64,000 nt of DNA from Lederbergia citrea (GCF_018343525.1 NZ_JAGYPH010000001.1:434001-498000); one strand, 5' to 3'; counted from the stretch's first letter, positions 46,168 to 56,325 are shown. Numbers and translations are program-made. Notes: generated by a model from the sequence alone, not told the origin.

Positions 46168-46775
46168 AGATTGTTGGATGGTGCAGTATTCTAGTCAATC
46201 TACCGGTTTTGAAGGTGGGCCTAAAAATCCACTAAAGGGCACATCGATGAAGTTCCTTGTTCCGGCTTGAGGCGCCCAGCCTTGGGTCGGAGCTGGGAGT
46301 AAAGGTGTAAGGGCGATCCACAAAGGCATGTGGGCGTTGACCCTTTACCGCGGAGGCTTCGTATGTTTCGGCTAGCTTAAAGCATATGCACGAATGGCGA
46401 AGTATAGACCTGTGACGTGATGAGGGCATCACTAGCAGCGTAGCCTGCCTTGAGTGAAATCTGAGGGGATTATGGTTATAAGAGCTCAGTTCGGTTGGCC
46501 ATCGTTCTGTTTTCTTCAGTCCATATGAAATCGGTTTTGCAAAAGAGGCTAGGAACCTGGTTAAAGGTTGTTGAGGAAATCTCCTAGACTGTTCCAACGG
46601 ACATAAATTGGGGATTATAGTGCGGACTAAGTGGTAATCCAGTCTGACAGCTGGTGACACTGTCAAGACAGGTTTAAAGGGAAACCGCCGGTATGGCGAC
46701 ATCCGGTACCTGCCTGGGAAAACCTACTGGACCTAAGCCGTAATTTTTACTCTTTTTATGACCATCCAATATTAC
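46168..46775 (+). ncRNA. ole: OLE RNA (ornate, large, extremophilic)
   Basis: About 608 nt with no plausible protein, rich in G and in paired segments, between ispA and oapA and before dxs; this is the gene order known for OLE RNA in Bacillus halodurans and relatives. Length fits the ~600-nt class. The ends pair: TTGGATGGT (46174-46182) with ACCATCCAA (46761-46769). Further clear helices include GCGCCCAGCC / GGGTCGGAGC and GGTGACACTGTC. OLE RNA forms a membrane ribonucleoprotein with OapA; loss makes cells sensitive to cold, ethanol and Mg2+ in B. halodurans. Exact ends are inferred. Confidence 0.9.
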
Positions 46776-46785
46776 TTATGGAAAA

Positions 46786-47418
46786 ATGGTGAATCACTCA
46801 TATATGAAAGAAATTATAAACAAATCAATTAAATGGAGTATCAGTATTGCCGTTATCACTTTTGTGTTAGCGGCTATTTTTTCAATTATCTCTAATGGAG
46901 TCTTACATGGTGTTTCCTGGTCTTTTGGACTGCTCGTAGTTCTATTTATTGTCCTTGTCGGAATCTTTTTTGATATGATAGGTATTGCCTCGACTGCGGC
47001 AGATGAAACTCCTTTTCATTCCATGGCAGCTAGAAAAGTATATGGAGCAAAGCATTCTATAAGAATTATTAGGAATGCCGACCGTTTTGCCAGCTTTTGC
47101 AATGATGTGATTGGAGATATTTCCGGAATCATCAGTGGTACTGCGGGAGCGTTGGTCATTATTCAACTCGCGAAGAGTATGGATATATCAAATAGCTCAC
47201 CTTTAGAATATGGTATAAATGTCGGTCTGACGAGTTTAATCGCGGCAATCACAGTCGGGGGAAAAGCATTTGGCAAATCTTTTGCGATCAAATACTCACG
47301 GGATATTATCTTTCAAGTGGGGAAAGTGTTACAATTCCTTGAGGATAAATTTCATCTATCTATAATAAAGGACAATAAGAAAAAAAAGACGAAGCAAAAA
47401 TCCAAGAAACGAAAGTGA
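46786..47418 (+). CDS. oapA: OLE RNA-associated membrane protein OapA
   Basis: About 210 residues: two N-terminal membrane helices (about 18-40 and 45-68), a middle part with the DxxxD motif (NDVIGDISGIISG), further hydrophobic stretches and a very basic tail (KKKKTKQKSKKRK) suited to RNA binding. OapA binds OLE RNA and holds it at the membrane; its fold resembles the DUF21/CNNM magnesium-transport family. ATG 46786 or 46804 are both possible; neither ribosome site is strong. Next to OLE RNA and upstream of dxs. Confidence 0.9.
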   Translation: MVNHSYMKEIINKSIKWSISIAVITFVLAAIFSIISNGVLHGVSWSFGLLVVLFIVLVGIFFDMIGIASTAADETPFHSMAARKVYGAKHSIRIIRNADRFASFCNDVIGDISGIISGTAGALVIIQLAKSMDISNSSPLEYGINVGLTSLIAAITVGGKAFGKSFAIKYSRDIIFQVGKVLQFLEDKFHLSIIKDNKKKKTKQKSKKRK

Positions 47419-47427
47419 GTGGTCCTT

Positions 47428-49320
47428 ATGGATCTATTATCAATTAAAGACCCTTCATTTCTAAAAAAAATGAATAACGCTGAACTTGAAGGATTAAGCG
47501 AAGATATCCGCAAATTCCTCATTGAAAACCTATCCGTTACTGGTGGACATATTGGTCCGAATTTAGGAGTCGTAGAATTAACGCTTGCCCTTCATAAGTG
47601 TTTTGACAGTCCGAAAGATAAGATTCTTTGGGATGTTGGTCACCAATCATATGTTCATAAAATATTAACGGGAAGAGCTGGTCAATTTAATAGCCTCAGA
47701 CAGTATAAAGGTTTATGTGGCTTCCCAAAAATGTCTGAAAGCGAACATGACGTTTGGGAGACTGGACATAGTTCCACATCATTGTCGGCCGCGATGGGAA
47801 TGGCGATTGCGAGGGATATAAAGGGTGAATCATCTTTTGTTGTTCCAGTCATCGGAGACGGAGCCCTGACAGGCGGAATGGCGTTGGAAGCATTAAATCA
47901 TATTGGACATGAACAAAAGAATATGATCGTTCTGTTAAACGACAATGAGATGTCAATCGCACCAAACGTTGGAGCTTTGCACAATGTGCTTGGCAAGCTG
48001 CGGACTGCCGGTAAATATAAATGGGCAAAAGATGAGCTTGAATATTTATTAAAGAAAATACCAGCCGTGGGAGGCAAACTTGCGTCAACGGCCGAACGGG
48101 TTAAGGACAGTCTTAAATACTTACTCGTTTCAGGTGTATTCTTTGAGGAATTAGGCTTTACGTATTTGGGACCGGTAGACGGTCATGATTTTGAAGATTT
48201 ATTTGAAAATCTTCAATATGCAAAGAAGACGAAAGGTCCTGTCCTTTTACATGTCATTACAAAAAAAGGAAAAGGCTATAGTCCAGCTGAAGATGATAAA
48301 ATCGGTACATGGCACGGCACTGGGCAGTACAAAATTGAAACCGGTGCATTAATAAAATCAGTAAATACTGCTCCTTCGTGGAGTGCTCTTGTGAGTGAAA
48401 CGGTTAGAAGGTTAGCCCGGGAAGATGAGCGTATTGTTGCCATTACGCCTGCTATGCCTGTTGGATCAAAGCTTGAGAATTTTGCAGAGGAATTTCCGGA
48501 GAGAATGTATGATGTCGGCATTGCAGAACAGCATGCAGCAACAATGGCTGCAGGACTAGCTTCCCAAAAAATGAAGCCGTTCCTTGCGATTTATTCGACA
48601 TTCCTGCAAAGAGCCTACGACCAAGTACTTCATGATATAAGCAGACAAAATTTAAATGTATTTCTCGGTGTTGATCGGGCGGGTCTTGTTGGTGCGGACG
48701 GTGAAACACATCAAGGTGTTTTCGATGTTTCCTTTTTACGTCATTTGCCAAATATGGTTTTAATGATGCCAAAAGATGAAAATGAAGGTCAACATATGGT
48801 TTATACCGCGATTAACTATAATGATGGTCCGATAGCTATGAGATTCCCGCGCGGAAACGGGTACGGAGTGCCAATGGATAGTCAGCTTAAAGAAATTCCA
48901 ATTGGAACTTGGGAGATCTTAAAAAAAGGAAAAGATGCAGCTATTCTTACTTTTGGTACGACCATTCCAATGGCATTGGAAGCTGCACATTTATTAGAAA
49001 AGCAAGGTGTATCAGTTCAAGTCGTGAACGCGAGATTTATTAAGCCACTCGATGAGGAAATGCTGCATGATATTTTCCAGAGTAGGCTGCCAGTCTTGAC
49101 GATTGAAGAAGCTGTCCTACAGGGTGGGTTTGGAAGTGCTGTCCTGGAATTTGCCCATGATCAAGGATATCAAAATGTAGAAATTGATCGCATTGGAATA
49201 CCAGACAAATTCATCGAGCATGGAAGCGTAAAAGAACTATTGAAAGAAATTGGCTTGACGACGGAAAATATTGTAGCAAAACTAACTTCAATGCTTCCGG
49301 AAAAGAAAAAGAGGGCGTAA
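47428..49320 (+). CDS. dxs: 1-deoxy-D-xylulose-5-phosphate synthase
   Basis: Thiamine-diphosphate enzyme that joins pyruvate and glyceraldehyde-3-phosphate at the start of the MEP isoprenoid pathway. 630 residues; [17 protein letters not shown], the TPP motif [15 protein letters not shown]...NDNEMSI, and the transketolase C-domain. ATG 47428 used; the frame opens at a GTG 9 bases earlier. Begins directly behind oapA, so it is probably co-transcribed with OLE/oapA. Confidence 0.96.
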   Translation: MDLLSIKDPSFLKKMNNAELEGLSEDIRKFLIENLSVTGGHIGPNLGVVELTLALHKCFDSPKDKILWDVGHQSYVHKILTGRAGQFNSLRQYKGLCGFPKMSESEHDVWETGHSSTSLSAAMGMAIARDIKGESSFVVPVIGDGALTGGMALEALNHIGHEQKNMIVLLNDNEMSIAPNVGALHNVLGKLRTAGKYKWAKDELEYLLKKIPAVGGKLASTAERVKDSLKYLLVSGVFFEELGFTYLGPVDGHDFEDLFENLQYAKKTKGPVLLHVITKKGKGYSPAEDDKIGTWHGTGQYKIETGALIKSVNTAPSWSALVSETVRRLAREDERIVAITPAMPVGSKLENFAEEFPERMYDVGIAEQHAATMAAGLASQKMKPFLAIYSTFLQRAYDQVLHDISRQNLNVFLGVDRAGLVGADGETHQGVFDVSFLRHLPNMVLMMPKDENEGQHMVYTAINYNDGPIAMRFPRGNGYGVPMDSQLKEIPIGTWEILKKGKDAAILTFGTTIPMALEAAHLLEKQGVSVQVVNARFIKPLDEEMLHDIFQSRLPVLTIEEAVLQGGFGSAVLEFAHDQGYQNVEIDRIGIPDKFIEHGSVKELLKEIGLTTENIVAKLTSMLPEKKKRA

Positions 49321-49326
49321 AAGAAG

Positions 49327-50163
49327 ATGAAGCCAAAGAAACAAAGACTTGATATTTTATTAGTGGAGAGAGGCCTCTCCGAAACACGTGAAAAGGCAAA
49401 ACGTGCGATCATGGCAGGTATTGTTTTCTCAAATGAAACAAGGCTTGATAAACCTGGTGAAAAGGTAAATGAAGATATTCCTTTACATATTAAAGGAAAT
49501 GCTTTGCCATATGTCAGTCGTGGTGGTCTAAAGCTTGAAAAAGCTTTGAAAGAGTTCCCTGTATCCGTTGAGGGAAAAGTATTATTAGATATTGGTGCAT
49601 CTACCGGTGGATTCACAGACTGTGCCCTGCAAAATGGTGCAAAAATGTCCTATGCTCTTGATGTAGGCTACAATCAGCTTGCATGGAAGCTGAGACAAGA
49701 TGACCGAGTCGTTGTAATGGAAAGAACGAATTTCCGTTATGTAGAGCCAGTTCATCTGGAAAAGGGAATGCCTAATTTTGCTACGATAGATGTCTCATTT
49801 ATTTCTTTGACGTTAATTCTGCCGGTTCTCAGGAATCTGCTTACTGCAGGAAGTGATGTCATTGCTTTAATCAAACCGCAATTTGAAGCAGGTAAAAATC
49901 AAGTTGGAAAAAAGGGTATTGTAAGAGAAGCAAAAATACATGAAGAAGTAATTACGAAAATTAAGGATTTCTCTATTGCCCAAGGTTATGATGTATTAAA
50001 TCTATCATATTCACCCATTACCGGGGGAGAAGGGAATATCGAATTTTTAATTCATCTTCAATGGCCAGGAAAACTAATCGAACAACTAGGTACTAATAAA
50101 TTATCTGTTGAAATTGATGACGTTATAAAAGAAGCCCATTCAAAATTAAAAAGTACAAAATAA
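49327..50163 (+). CDS. yqxC: TlyA-family rRNA methyltransferase YqxC
   Basis: 278 residues: N-terminal S4 RNA-binding domain (KQRLDILLVERGL...) and an FtsJ-type SAM methyltransferase domain with LLDIGASTGGFTD. Homologues are 2'-O-methyltransferases of rRNA (TlyA) and hemolysin-like names are historical. Six bases after dxs. Confidence 0.92.
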   Translation: MKPKKQRLDILLVERGLSETREKAKRAIMAGIVFSNETRLDKPGEKVNEDIPLHIKGNALPYVSRGGLKLEKALKEFPVSVEGKVLLDIGASTGGFTDCALQNGAKMSYALDVGYNQLAWKLRQDDRVVVMERTNFRYVEPVHLEKGMPNFATIDVSFISLTLILPVLRNLLTAGSDVIALIKPQFEAGKNQVGKKGIVREAKIHEEVITKIKDFSIAQGYDVLNLSYSPITGGEGNIEFLIHLQWPGKLIEQLGTNKLSVEIDDVIKEAHSKLKSTK

Positions 50164-50193
50164 AGGCAATCCATCTTGGATTGCCCTTTTACG
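50163..50193 (+). terminator. Terminator after yqxC
   Basis: AAAGGCAATCCA / TGGATTGCC-TTT with a 2-4 base loop and T run. Confidence 0.8.
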
Positions 50194-50221
50194 TTAGTAT
50201 GATTATAATCATTGTATAAAC

Positions 50222-50280
50222 AAGTATAAAAATACAACATCAGCAAAAAACTCTCAAAAAGAAGTGTATATTTTTATACA
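50222..50280 (+). promoter_or_regulatory. Candidate ARG boxes of ahrC
   Basis: AAGTATAAAAATACAA (50222-50237) and a perfect palindrome TGTATATTTTTATACA (50265-50280), both of the AT-rich dyad type bound by arginine repressors, 20-80 bases before ahrC. Suggests autoregulation. Confidence 0.5.
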
Positions 50281-50299
50281 TATAAAAGGTGGGTAAACA

Positions 50300-50749
50300 A
50301 TGACTAAGGGTCAGCGCCATATCAAAATACGTGAACTAATCGGTACGAAAGAAGTTGAAACACAGGATGATTTGGTGGATCAGTTAAAGAGCGAAGGATT
50401 CAATGTAACTCAAGCAACAGTATCCCGTGATATAAAGGAGCTTCATCTAGTAAAGGTTCCTTTACCTGATGGCCGCTATAAGTACAGTTTGCCAGCTGAT
50501 CAGCGATTTAATCCACTCCAAAAATTAAAGCGTGCTCTCACAGACTCATTTGTGGCGATAGATAATGCTCAAAATTTGCTTGTTATGAAGACTCTTCCCG
50601 GTAATGCCCAGGCTGTTGGTGCCCTAATTGATCATCTTGATTGGCAAGAAATAATGGGCACAATATGCGGTGACGATACATGTCTAATCATATGCAGAAC
50701 AAATGAAGACGCAGTTTCTGTAAATGAAAAATTTATTGATATGCTGTAA
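50300..50749 (+). CDS. ahrC: Arginine repressor/activator AhrC (ArgR)
   Basis: Hexameric arginine-sensing regulator. 149 residues: winged helix ([15 protein letters not shown]) and C-terminal arginine-binding domain with [10 protein letters not shown]. Represses arginine synthesis and activates catabolism. AAAGGTGGG precedes the ATG. Confidence 0.96.
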   Translation: MTKGQRHIKIRELIGTKEVETQDDLVDQLKSEGFNVTQATVSRDIKELHLVKVPLPDGRYKYSLPADQRFNPLQKLKRALTDSFVAIDNAQNLLVMKTLPGNAQAVGALIDHLDWQEIMGTICGDDTCLIICRTNEDAVSVNEKFIDML

Positions 50750-50768
50750 GGAAGTGAGGAGAAATACC

Positions 50769-52472
50769 TTGTTGCAAGAACTATCAATTAAAAATTTCGC
50801 TATCATCGATCAAATATCTGTTTCTTTTGATAAGGGATTGACGGTTTTAACAGGAGAAACCGGCGCGGGAAAATCCATCATTATCGATGCACTCCATTTA
50901 CTTGTCGGCGGACGTGGCTCTTCGGAGTTTGTTCGCCATGGAGAGAAAAAGGCGGAGATTGAGGGCTTATTTTATATAGATCGTGACCACCCATGTAAAA
51001 AAAGGGCAATTGAATTTGGTATTGATATTGAAGAAGGCATGATTATCCTAAGGCGTGATATTTCCGCTAGCGGTAAAAGTGTTTGCAGAGTTAACGGCAA
51101 ACTTGTCACCATATCTGTTCTTCGTGAAATAGGCAGTACACTTATCGATATACACGGTCAGCATGAACACCAAGAGTTAATGGATGAAACGATGCATCTT
51201 TCATTACTTGACCAATTTGGAAAAAAAGATATTGCCAAAGCAATGCAAAATTATCAGGAAGTTTATACAGAATATGACCAAGCAATAAAACAGATTAAGC
51301 AATTAAGCGAAAATGAGCAGCAAATGGCACATCGTCTTGATCTGCTTCAATTTCAACTTCAAGAAATTCAAAAGGCCGATTTAAAGATAGATGAAGATCA
51401 TTTATTAACAGAGGAAAGAAGACGGCTAGGTAATTTCGAAAAAATATTTGATGCGATTAAATCTAGCTATGAAGGACTCCAAGGAGAGCAGCGTGGACTT
51501 GATTTCATTAGCCACACAATGGGGCATCTTGAAACGGCGGCAGAATTAGATGAAAAATACTCTCCGATATTTGATACGGTCGCAAATAGTTATTATCTTT
51601 TAGAAGATACGGTTGCTACCTTAAGAAATGAGCTTGAACTACTTGAGTTTGATCCTCTCCGTTTGAATGAAATTGAAACGCGTTTAAATGAAATCAATCA
51701 ATTGAAAAGAAAATACGGCTCATCTGTAGAAGAAATCCTGGAATACAGTGCGAAAATTGAAGAAGAAATTGAAATGATCGTAAATCGAGACGTGCGAATT
51801 GGAGAATTACGCTCCAAGCTTTCATCACTAGAAGAAGATTTAAAGCTAGAAGGAAAGCAACTAAGCTTGATAAGGAAAAAATGGGCTGCTAAATTGGCAA
51901 AATCAATTCACAGGGAATTAAAAGAGCTGTATATGGATAAAACTGTTTTTGAACCAAGGTTTGTTTTAGATGCAGATCATAATCCCGATTTTAAAAAAGA
52001 TGGCATGGATGAAGTAGTCTTTTATATATCGACAAATCCTGGTGAGCCGTTGAAGCCATTGTCGAAAGTCGCCTCAGGTGGAGAATTATCAAGAATGATG
52101 CTTGCGCTTAAGACAATTTTTTCTAAACACCAAGGTGTAACGTCGATTATTTTTGATGAAGTGGATACCGGTGTAAGCGGAAGAGTGGCTCAAGCAATTG
52201 CTGAGAAGATTCACCAAGTATCGATGGATTCTCAAGTGCTTTGTATTTCTCATCTCCCCCAAGTCGCAGCTATGGCGGACACTCATCTCTTTATTTCAAA
52301 AGAAACCGTTTCTGGAAGAACGAGAACAAAGTTAACGACTTTAAGTAAGCAAGAAAAAGTCAAAGAAATTGGAAGAATGATTTCTGGTGTGGAAATCACG
52401 GATTTGACGAAGAAGCATGCAACCGAACTGCTGGAAATTGCTTCTACCCTTCGAAAAGCGAAAGCGCCTTGA
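50769..52472 (+). CDS. recN: DNA repair protein RecN
   Basis: SMC-like ATPase acting early at double-strand breaks. 567 residues; Walker A GETGAGKS (Lys35), coiled-coil arms (about 165-370) and C-terminal SKVASGGELSRMMLA signature, then IIFDEVDTGVSG. TTG 50769 lies 6 bases behind GAGGAGA. The last codons (RKAKAP) match the left end of the REP-like repeat found elsewhere in the window. Confidence 0.95.
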   Translation: MLQELSIKNFAIIDQISVSFDKGLTVLTGETGAGKSIIIDALHLLVGGRGSSEFVRHGEKKAEIEGLFYIDRDHPCKKRAIEFGIDIEEGMIILRRDISASGKSVCRVNGKLVTISVLREIGSTLIDIHGQHEHQELMDETMHLSLLDQFGKKDIAKAMQNYQEVYTEYDQAIKQIKQLSENEQQMAHRLDLLQFQLQEIQKADLKIDEDHLLTEERRRLGNFEKIFDAIKSSYEGLQGEQRGLDFISHTMGHLETAAELDEKYSPIFDTVANSYYLLEDTVATLRNELELLEFDPLRLNEIETRLNEINQLKRKYGSSVEEILEYSAKIEEEIEMIVNRDVRIGELRSKLSSLEEDLKLEGKQLSLIRKKWAAKLAKSIHRELKELYMDKTVFEPRFVLDADHNPDFKKDGMDEVVFYISTNPGEPLKPLSKVASGGELSRMMLALKTIFSKHQGVTSIIFDEVDTGVSGRVAQAIAEKIHQVSMDSQVLCISHLPQVAAMADTHLFISKETVSGRTRTKLTTLSKQEKVKEIGRMISGVEITDLTKKHATELLEIASTLRKAKAP

Positions 52473-52476
52473 AGGA
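52453..52476 (+). repeat. Fragment of REP-like repeat at the recN 3' end
   Basis: GAAAAGCGAAAGCGCCTTGA against GAAAAGCGCAAGCGCCTTGA of copy 2: 19 of 20 positions. It contains the recN stop codon. No right end (GGCGCTGGAGC) follows nearby. Confidence 0.55.
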
Positions 52477-52531
52477 AGAGCAGTAATTAAACAAAAAATC
52501 TAAGTCGAAATAATATACTTCTTTCTTTTTA

Positions 52532-52565
52532 GAAAAGCTATCCTTCATTGGAGAGCTTTTTTCCT
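52532..52565 (+). terminator. Terminator after recN
   Basis: AAAAGCT-TCC / GGA-AGCTTTT with T run. Confidence 0.75.
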
Positions 52566-52641
52566 CGCTTCCACTTATAAATGCTGCTGAAGGAGGCTAA
52601 ATTATAGGTGTGGGCTAGAAAGCGAGGAGAGTGAACAGAAA

Positions 52642-53928
52642 ATGTATGAGCAGTTAAGAAAGATAACGGGTGGAATTCTCCTTGTTTCACTTTTAATGCT
52701 TAGTGTTTATAAGCCTTTTCAACAATATATTCAAATTCCAAATAGTATTACGTTGTTTGAAGGACAGGAACAATCAATTGCGAAAGCAAGCGCTGTCTCC
52801 GTATTTAATCCTTCATCAAGTGAAAATATTGGTTTTCAAGAAAGTGAGCAAGCGATTTCCTTACAAGGAAAATTTGCAGGCAAAGACAAGTTAATTTTGG
52901 AAATTGCAGGTTTTCCCGTTAAACAAGTTGACGTTAATGTATTGAAAAATTTTAAAATTCAACCAGGCGGGCAATCAATTGGAGTAAAGTTAAATACTTT
53001 GGGAGTGCTCGTTGTTGGACACCATTTAGTATCAGCAAATAACGGTAAATTATCTCCTGGTGAAGCTGCAGAAATAAAAGTTGGAGATATTATTACGAGC
53101 ATTAATGGCAAAAAAATCAACAATATGGCAGATGTAGCGCCATTTGTGGATGAGGCTGGGAAAAAAGGAAAGCCATTAGCACTTTCAATTCAAAGAGGGA
53201 CAGAAAAATTTGAAACATCACTTCAACCTCTGTTGGATCAAAAGGAAAAAGCATATAAATTAGGGCTATATATTCGTGATTCAGCAGCTGGGATCGGGAC
53301 CATGACCTTTTATGATCCGAAATCAAAAAAATATGGTGCATTAGGTCATGTTATTTCTGACATGGATACGAAAAAGCCAATTGTTGTAGAAGACGGACAA
53401 ATTGTGAAATCAACTGTTACTTCAATAGAAAAGGGAAAGAATGGTGCTCCTGGTGAAAAACTCGCCCGCTTTTCCTCAGATCGCGAAGTAATCGGTAATA
53501 TTACAACAAACAGTCCTTTTGGGATTTTTGGTAAATTACATCAAAAGATTTCCAATGGGGTTTTTGATAAGCCGATGCCAATTGCTTTATCCAACCAGGT
53601 AAAAGAAGGGCCCGCACAAATATTGACTGTTGTAGACGGTAATAAGGTTGAGGCTTATGATATTGAAATTGTCAGTACAATTCCACAAAAATTTCCAGCT
53701 ACAAAGGGAATGGTCCTGAAAGTGGTGGATTCAACATTACTGAGTAAAACAGGCGGAATTGTTCAAGGGATGAGCGGAAGCCCCATTATTCAAAATGGGA
53801 AAATAATTGGTGCAGTCACCCATGTGTTTGTCAACGATCCTACTTCAGGATATGGCGTCCATATTGAATGGATGCTTCACGAAGCAGGAATTAATATTTA
53901 TGAAAAAACTGCTGAAAAAGCAAGCTGA
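52642..53928 (+). CDS. spoIVB: SpoIVB serine peptidase
   Basis: Forespore signalling protease (family S55) secreted into the intermembrane space to trigger pro-sigma-K processing by cleaving SpoIVFA. 428 residues: N-terminal membrane anchor (about 10-28), PDZ domain (about 110-195) and peptidase domain with His236 (GHVISDMD) and Ser378 (GMSGSP), the same numbers as in B. subtilis. A sigma-G/F promoter is expected but I could not locate it with confidence. Confidence 0.96.
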   Translation: MYEQLRKITGGILLVSLLMLSVYKPFQQYIQIPNSITLFEGQEQSIAKASAVSVFNPSSSENIGFQESEQAISLQGKFAGKDKLILEIAGFPVKQVDVNVLKNFKIQPGGQSIGVKLNTLGVLVVGHHLVSANNGKLSPGEAAEIKVGDIITSINGKKINNMADVAPFVDEAGKKGKPLALSIQRGTEKFETSLQPLLDQKEKAYKLGLYIRDSAAGIGTMTFYDPKSKKYGALGHVISDMDTKKPIVVEDGQIVKSTVTSIEKGKNGAPGEKLARFSSDREVIGNITTNSPFGIFGKLHQKISNGVFDKPMPIALSNQVKEGPAQILTVVDGNKVEAYDIEIVSTIPQKFPATKGMVLKVVDSTLLSKTGGIVQGMSGSPIIQNGKIIGAVTHVFVNDPTSGYGVHIEWMLHEAGINIYEKTAEKAS

Positions 53929-53955
53929 GGGCATAATTTAGCCCTCTTTTTTTTA
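53926..53955 (+). terminator. Terminator after spoIVB
   Basis: GAGGGC / GCCCTC with an 8-base loop and eight or more T, starting at the stop codon. Confidence 0.88.
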
Positions 53956-54004
53956 TTTAAAGCGTAATGATTTCAAAAATGTGGTAAGATGAAAATAAAG
54001 AATA

Positions 54005-54041
54005 TTCGACAATCGGCCTAATCTTATCGAAAATAGTCGAA
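54005..54041 (+). promoter_or_regulatory. Spo0A-binding boxes upstream of spo0A
   Basis: TTCGACAA (54005-54012) is an exact 0A box on the minus strand (TTGTCGAA); AGTCGAAAA at 54035-54043 is one base off TGTCGAA. They lie about 165-200 bases before spo0A, as expected for autoregulation. The sigma-H promoter elements are not clear. Confidence 0.6.
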
Positions 54042-54203
54042 AAACGGAGTATTTTAAAGGAATTAGAAGAAAACGTAAGTTTATTTATTTGTTTTGAAAA
54101 AAATTAAAGGAATTTCACCCTCTTTGGCGTATTTATCTGTTAGAATAACATTAATTAATAGGAATAATTTTGAATATTTGGGACCTGAGGAGGAAATGAA
54201 ACA

Positions 54204-54989
54204 GTGAAGAAAATAAAAGTCTGTATTGTTGATGATAATCGAGAGCTTGTAGGGTTGTTGGATGAATATATTTCGTCACAAGAAGATATGGAAGTAGTAG
54301 GGACAGCCCATAATGGCCAAGACTGCATACGGTTACTTGAAGAAACATCGCCTGATGTTCTAATATTAGATATTATTATGCCTCATTTAGACGGCCTTGG
54401 CGTACTTGAGCGACTTCGTGAAACAAGCAACATACGTTTCCCGAATGTCATCATGCTAACAGCATTTGGACAGGAAGATGTCACAACTAAGGCAGTTGAA
54501 CTAGGTGCTTCTTATTTCATTCTCAAACCATTCGATATGGAACACCTCACAAATCACATTCGTCAAGTAAGTGGCAAAACTCATCAAACAAAGAGAGTTT
54601 CTTCACCTGTCAGAAACCATGCAGATAATAAACCTCGAAATTTAGAAGCAAGCATAACATCAGTTATTCACGAAATCGGCGTCCCCGCTCATATTAAGGG
54701 ATATCTTTATTTGAGAGAGGCCATTTCTATGGTTTATAATGATATTGAATTGCTTGGGTCGATTACAAAAGTGCTATACCCGGATATCGCTAAAAAATTT
54801 AACACAACAGCCAGCCGCGTTGAGCGAGCGATTAGGCATGCAATTGAAGTAGCTTGGAGTCGTGGAAATGTTGATTCGATTTCGTCTTTGTTTGGCTACA
54901 CCGTTAGTATGTCAAAAGCCAAGCCGACAAACAGCGAATTCATCGCAATGGTTGCTGATAAGCTTCGCTTGGAACATCAGGCTTCATAA
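54204..54989 (+). CDS. spo0A: Sporulation master regulator Spo0A
   Basis: Response regulator at the end of the phosphorelay. 261 residues: receiver domain with acidic pocket Asp10-Asp11, phospho-acceptor Asp56 and LKPFD, then the sporulation-specific DNA-binding domain with the recognition-helix stretch [20 protein letters not shown] 54204 behind TGAGGAGGAA; the ATG at 54197 is out of frame. Confidence 0.98.
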   Translation: MKKIKVCIVDDNRELVGLLDEYISSQEDMEVVGTAHNGQDCIRLLEETSPDVLILDIIMPHLDGLGVLERLRETSNIRFPNVIMLTAFGQEDVTTKAVELGASYFILKPFDMEHLTNHIRQVSGKTHQTKRVSSPVRNHADNKPRNLEASITSVIHEIGVPAHIKGYLYLREAISMVYNDIELLGSITKVLYPDIAKKFNTTASRVERAIRHAIEVAWSRGNVDSISSLFGYTVSMSKAKPTNSEFIAMVADKLRLEHQAS

Positions 54990-55003
54990 ATATTTTATTT
55001 AAG

Positions 55004-55051
55004 CAGAGAGGCTGTCCCAGACGAAATTTTGGGATAGCGTCTTTTTTTTGT
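55004..55051 (+). terminator. Terminator after spo0A
   Basis: GCTGTCCCA / TGGGATAGC stem, extended by AGAG-type flanks, and eight T. Confidence 0.85.
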
Positions 55052-55112
55052 TATCGCACTTCGTTTTATACAAGGATATGATGGTAATATATTGTTACAG
55101 GTGGTGACAAAA

Positions 55113-55838
55113 ATGACACTCGTGATCGCACATAGAGGTTCAGCTGGGACTCATCCTGAAAACACGATGGACGCATTTATCGCAGCTAAAGAGTACGGAG
55201 CGGATGGAATAGAGCTGGATGTCCATTTGACACTAGACGGTGAGATAGCAGTCATTCATGATAGTACGGTTGATCGAACAACAAATGGCACCGGGAGTGT
55301 TAAAGATTTTACGCTTTCCGAGTTAAAAGAATTGAAAGCTAACTATCACTATAAACATTTTTTTAAACGAGCATCTAGAGTTCCTACGCTTCTTGAAGTG
55401 TTTGAATGGATGGCTGGGAATAATTTAATTTGCAATATTGAATTGAAAAATAATGAAATTTCTTATGAGGGGCTTGAAGAAAAAGTAATTGCCCTCATTA
55501 AAAAATTTCGATACGAAAAACGGATTTTGATTTCATCATTTAATCACTATTCGCTTGTATATGTTAGGAAGCTTTGTCCTGAATTAGAGACAGCCCCATT
55601 ATATAAAGATATAATATATAAGCCTTGGGAATACGCCAAGTCTATAAATTCAAGCGGCATTCATCCAAAGTTTACTGCAGTATCCGATACCATTATTAAA
55701 GCGACGCTTGACCATGGAATTGCGGTCAGACCGTATACAGTCAATAAAGAACGTGAAATGAAAAGACTATTCCAATTAAATTGTTCAGCGATTATTACGG
55801 ATTATCCTGAAAAAGCTGTAAAATTAAGAGGGAAATAA
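55113..55838 (+). CDS. yqiK: Glycerophosphodiester phosphodiesterase YqiK-like
   Basis: Hydrolyses glycerophosphodiesters from phospholipid breakdown to glycerol-3-phosphate and an alcohol. 241 residues, TIM barrel with IAHRGSAGTHPENT, the metal site ELDVHLTLDG and IHDSTVDRTT. No signal peptide, so cytosolic. ATG 55113 lies behind AGGTGGTGA; the longer frame from 55092 is unsupported. Confidence 0.92.
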   Translation: MTLVIAHRGSAGTHPENTMDAFIAAKEYGADGIELDVHLTLDGEIAVIHDSTVDRTTNGTGSVKDFTLSELKELKANYHYKHFFKRASRVPTLLEVFEWMAGNNLICNIELKNNEISYEGLEEKVIALIKKFRYEKRILISSFNHYSLVYVRKLCPELETAPLYKDIIYKPWEYAKSINSSGIHPKFTAVSDTIIKATLDHGIAVRPYTVNKEREMKRLFQLNCSAIITDYPEKAVKLRGK

Positions 55839-55875
55839 GGAATGCGAATCGTCGGGTGCTGCGATTAGACAAAAA

Positions 55876-55901
55876 AAGATCTGCCGTTTCGGCAGATCTC
55901 T
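55876..55901. terminator. Hairpin between yqiK and yqzF
   Basis: AGATCTGCCG / CGGCAGATCT with a 3-base loop and seven A on the left, so it works best for the minus-strand gene. Confidence 0.75.
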
Positions 55902-56136
55902 AACGTTTTCGAAACCGTTCCTGTACTTTGTTTCGTTTTCGGTCCCGGTGCAATATAAAACCTGCAATAAAACCTAATCCCAATATGAAAAACAAGAATC
56001 CAGCCATAAACTGCATCCAAAGTATTGGAAAAGGGCTTTGCAGTACACCAAACAACATATCGCGCATTAATTTAATACCATAGCCCGCTAGAATGCCGGG
56101 AATTAATAATAAGATGAGTGCAATGATTCGTCCCAT
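55900..56136 (-). CDS. yqzF: DUF2627 membrane protein YqzF
   Basis: 78 residues, two membrane helices (about 4-20 and 41-63) and a basic C-terminus (HRDRKRNKVQERFRKR). Matches the DUF2627 proteins found in bacilli next to the bkd operon. Function unknown. Confidence 0.85.
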   Translation of the reverse strand: MGRIIALILLLIPGILAGYGIKLMRDMLFGVLQSPFPILWMQFMAGFLFFILGLGFIAGFILHRDRKRNKVQERFRKR

Positions 56137-56186
56137 AGTCGTCTCCTTTAATCTTGCTAAAAAAAATCATATACTATGGGTATGAT

Positions 56187-56215
56187 TTGTCAAGAATCTG
56201 GCTTTTCGCTACAAT
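56187..56215 (+). promoter_or_regulatory. Sigma-A promoter of the ptb-bkd operon
   Basis: TTGTCA (56187-56192), 17 bases, TACAAT (56210-56215), about 190 bases before ptb. The sigma-L type promoter and its activator gene bkdR, known from B. subtilis, were not found here. Confidence 0.6.
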
Positions 56216-56325
56216 GAAGTGGAATAGAATTACATTATCATCATAGAGGTGTATTCCATGCATTATATAAGGGTAATTTTAAATATTTATACCGGTAGAA
56301 ATATGAAGAGCTAAAAATCACAAAA

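Noticed and set aside
46232..46702. 156-codon minus-strand reading frame inside the OLE region
   Set aside because: It is Arg/Ser/Pro-rich, lacks a ribosome site and resembles no protein; the RNA explains the interval better.
54056..54150. Sigma-H promoter of spo0A
   Set aside because: AGGAATT and GAAT elements occur, but no pair has the right spacing.
55846..55872. Another copy of the REP-like repeat after yqiK
   Set aside because: GGTGCTGCGATTAGAC vaguely resembles the right end, but the match is too weak to call.
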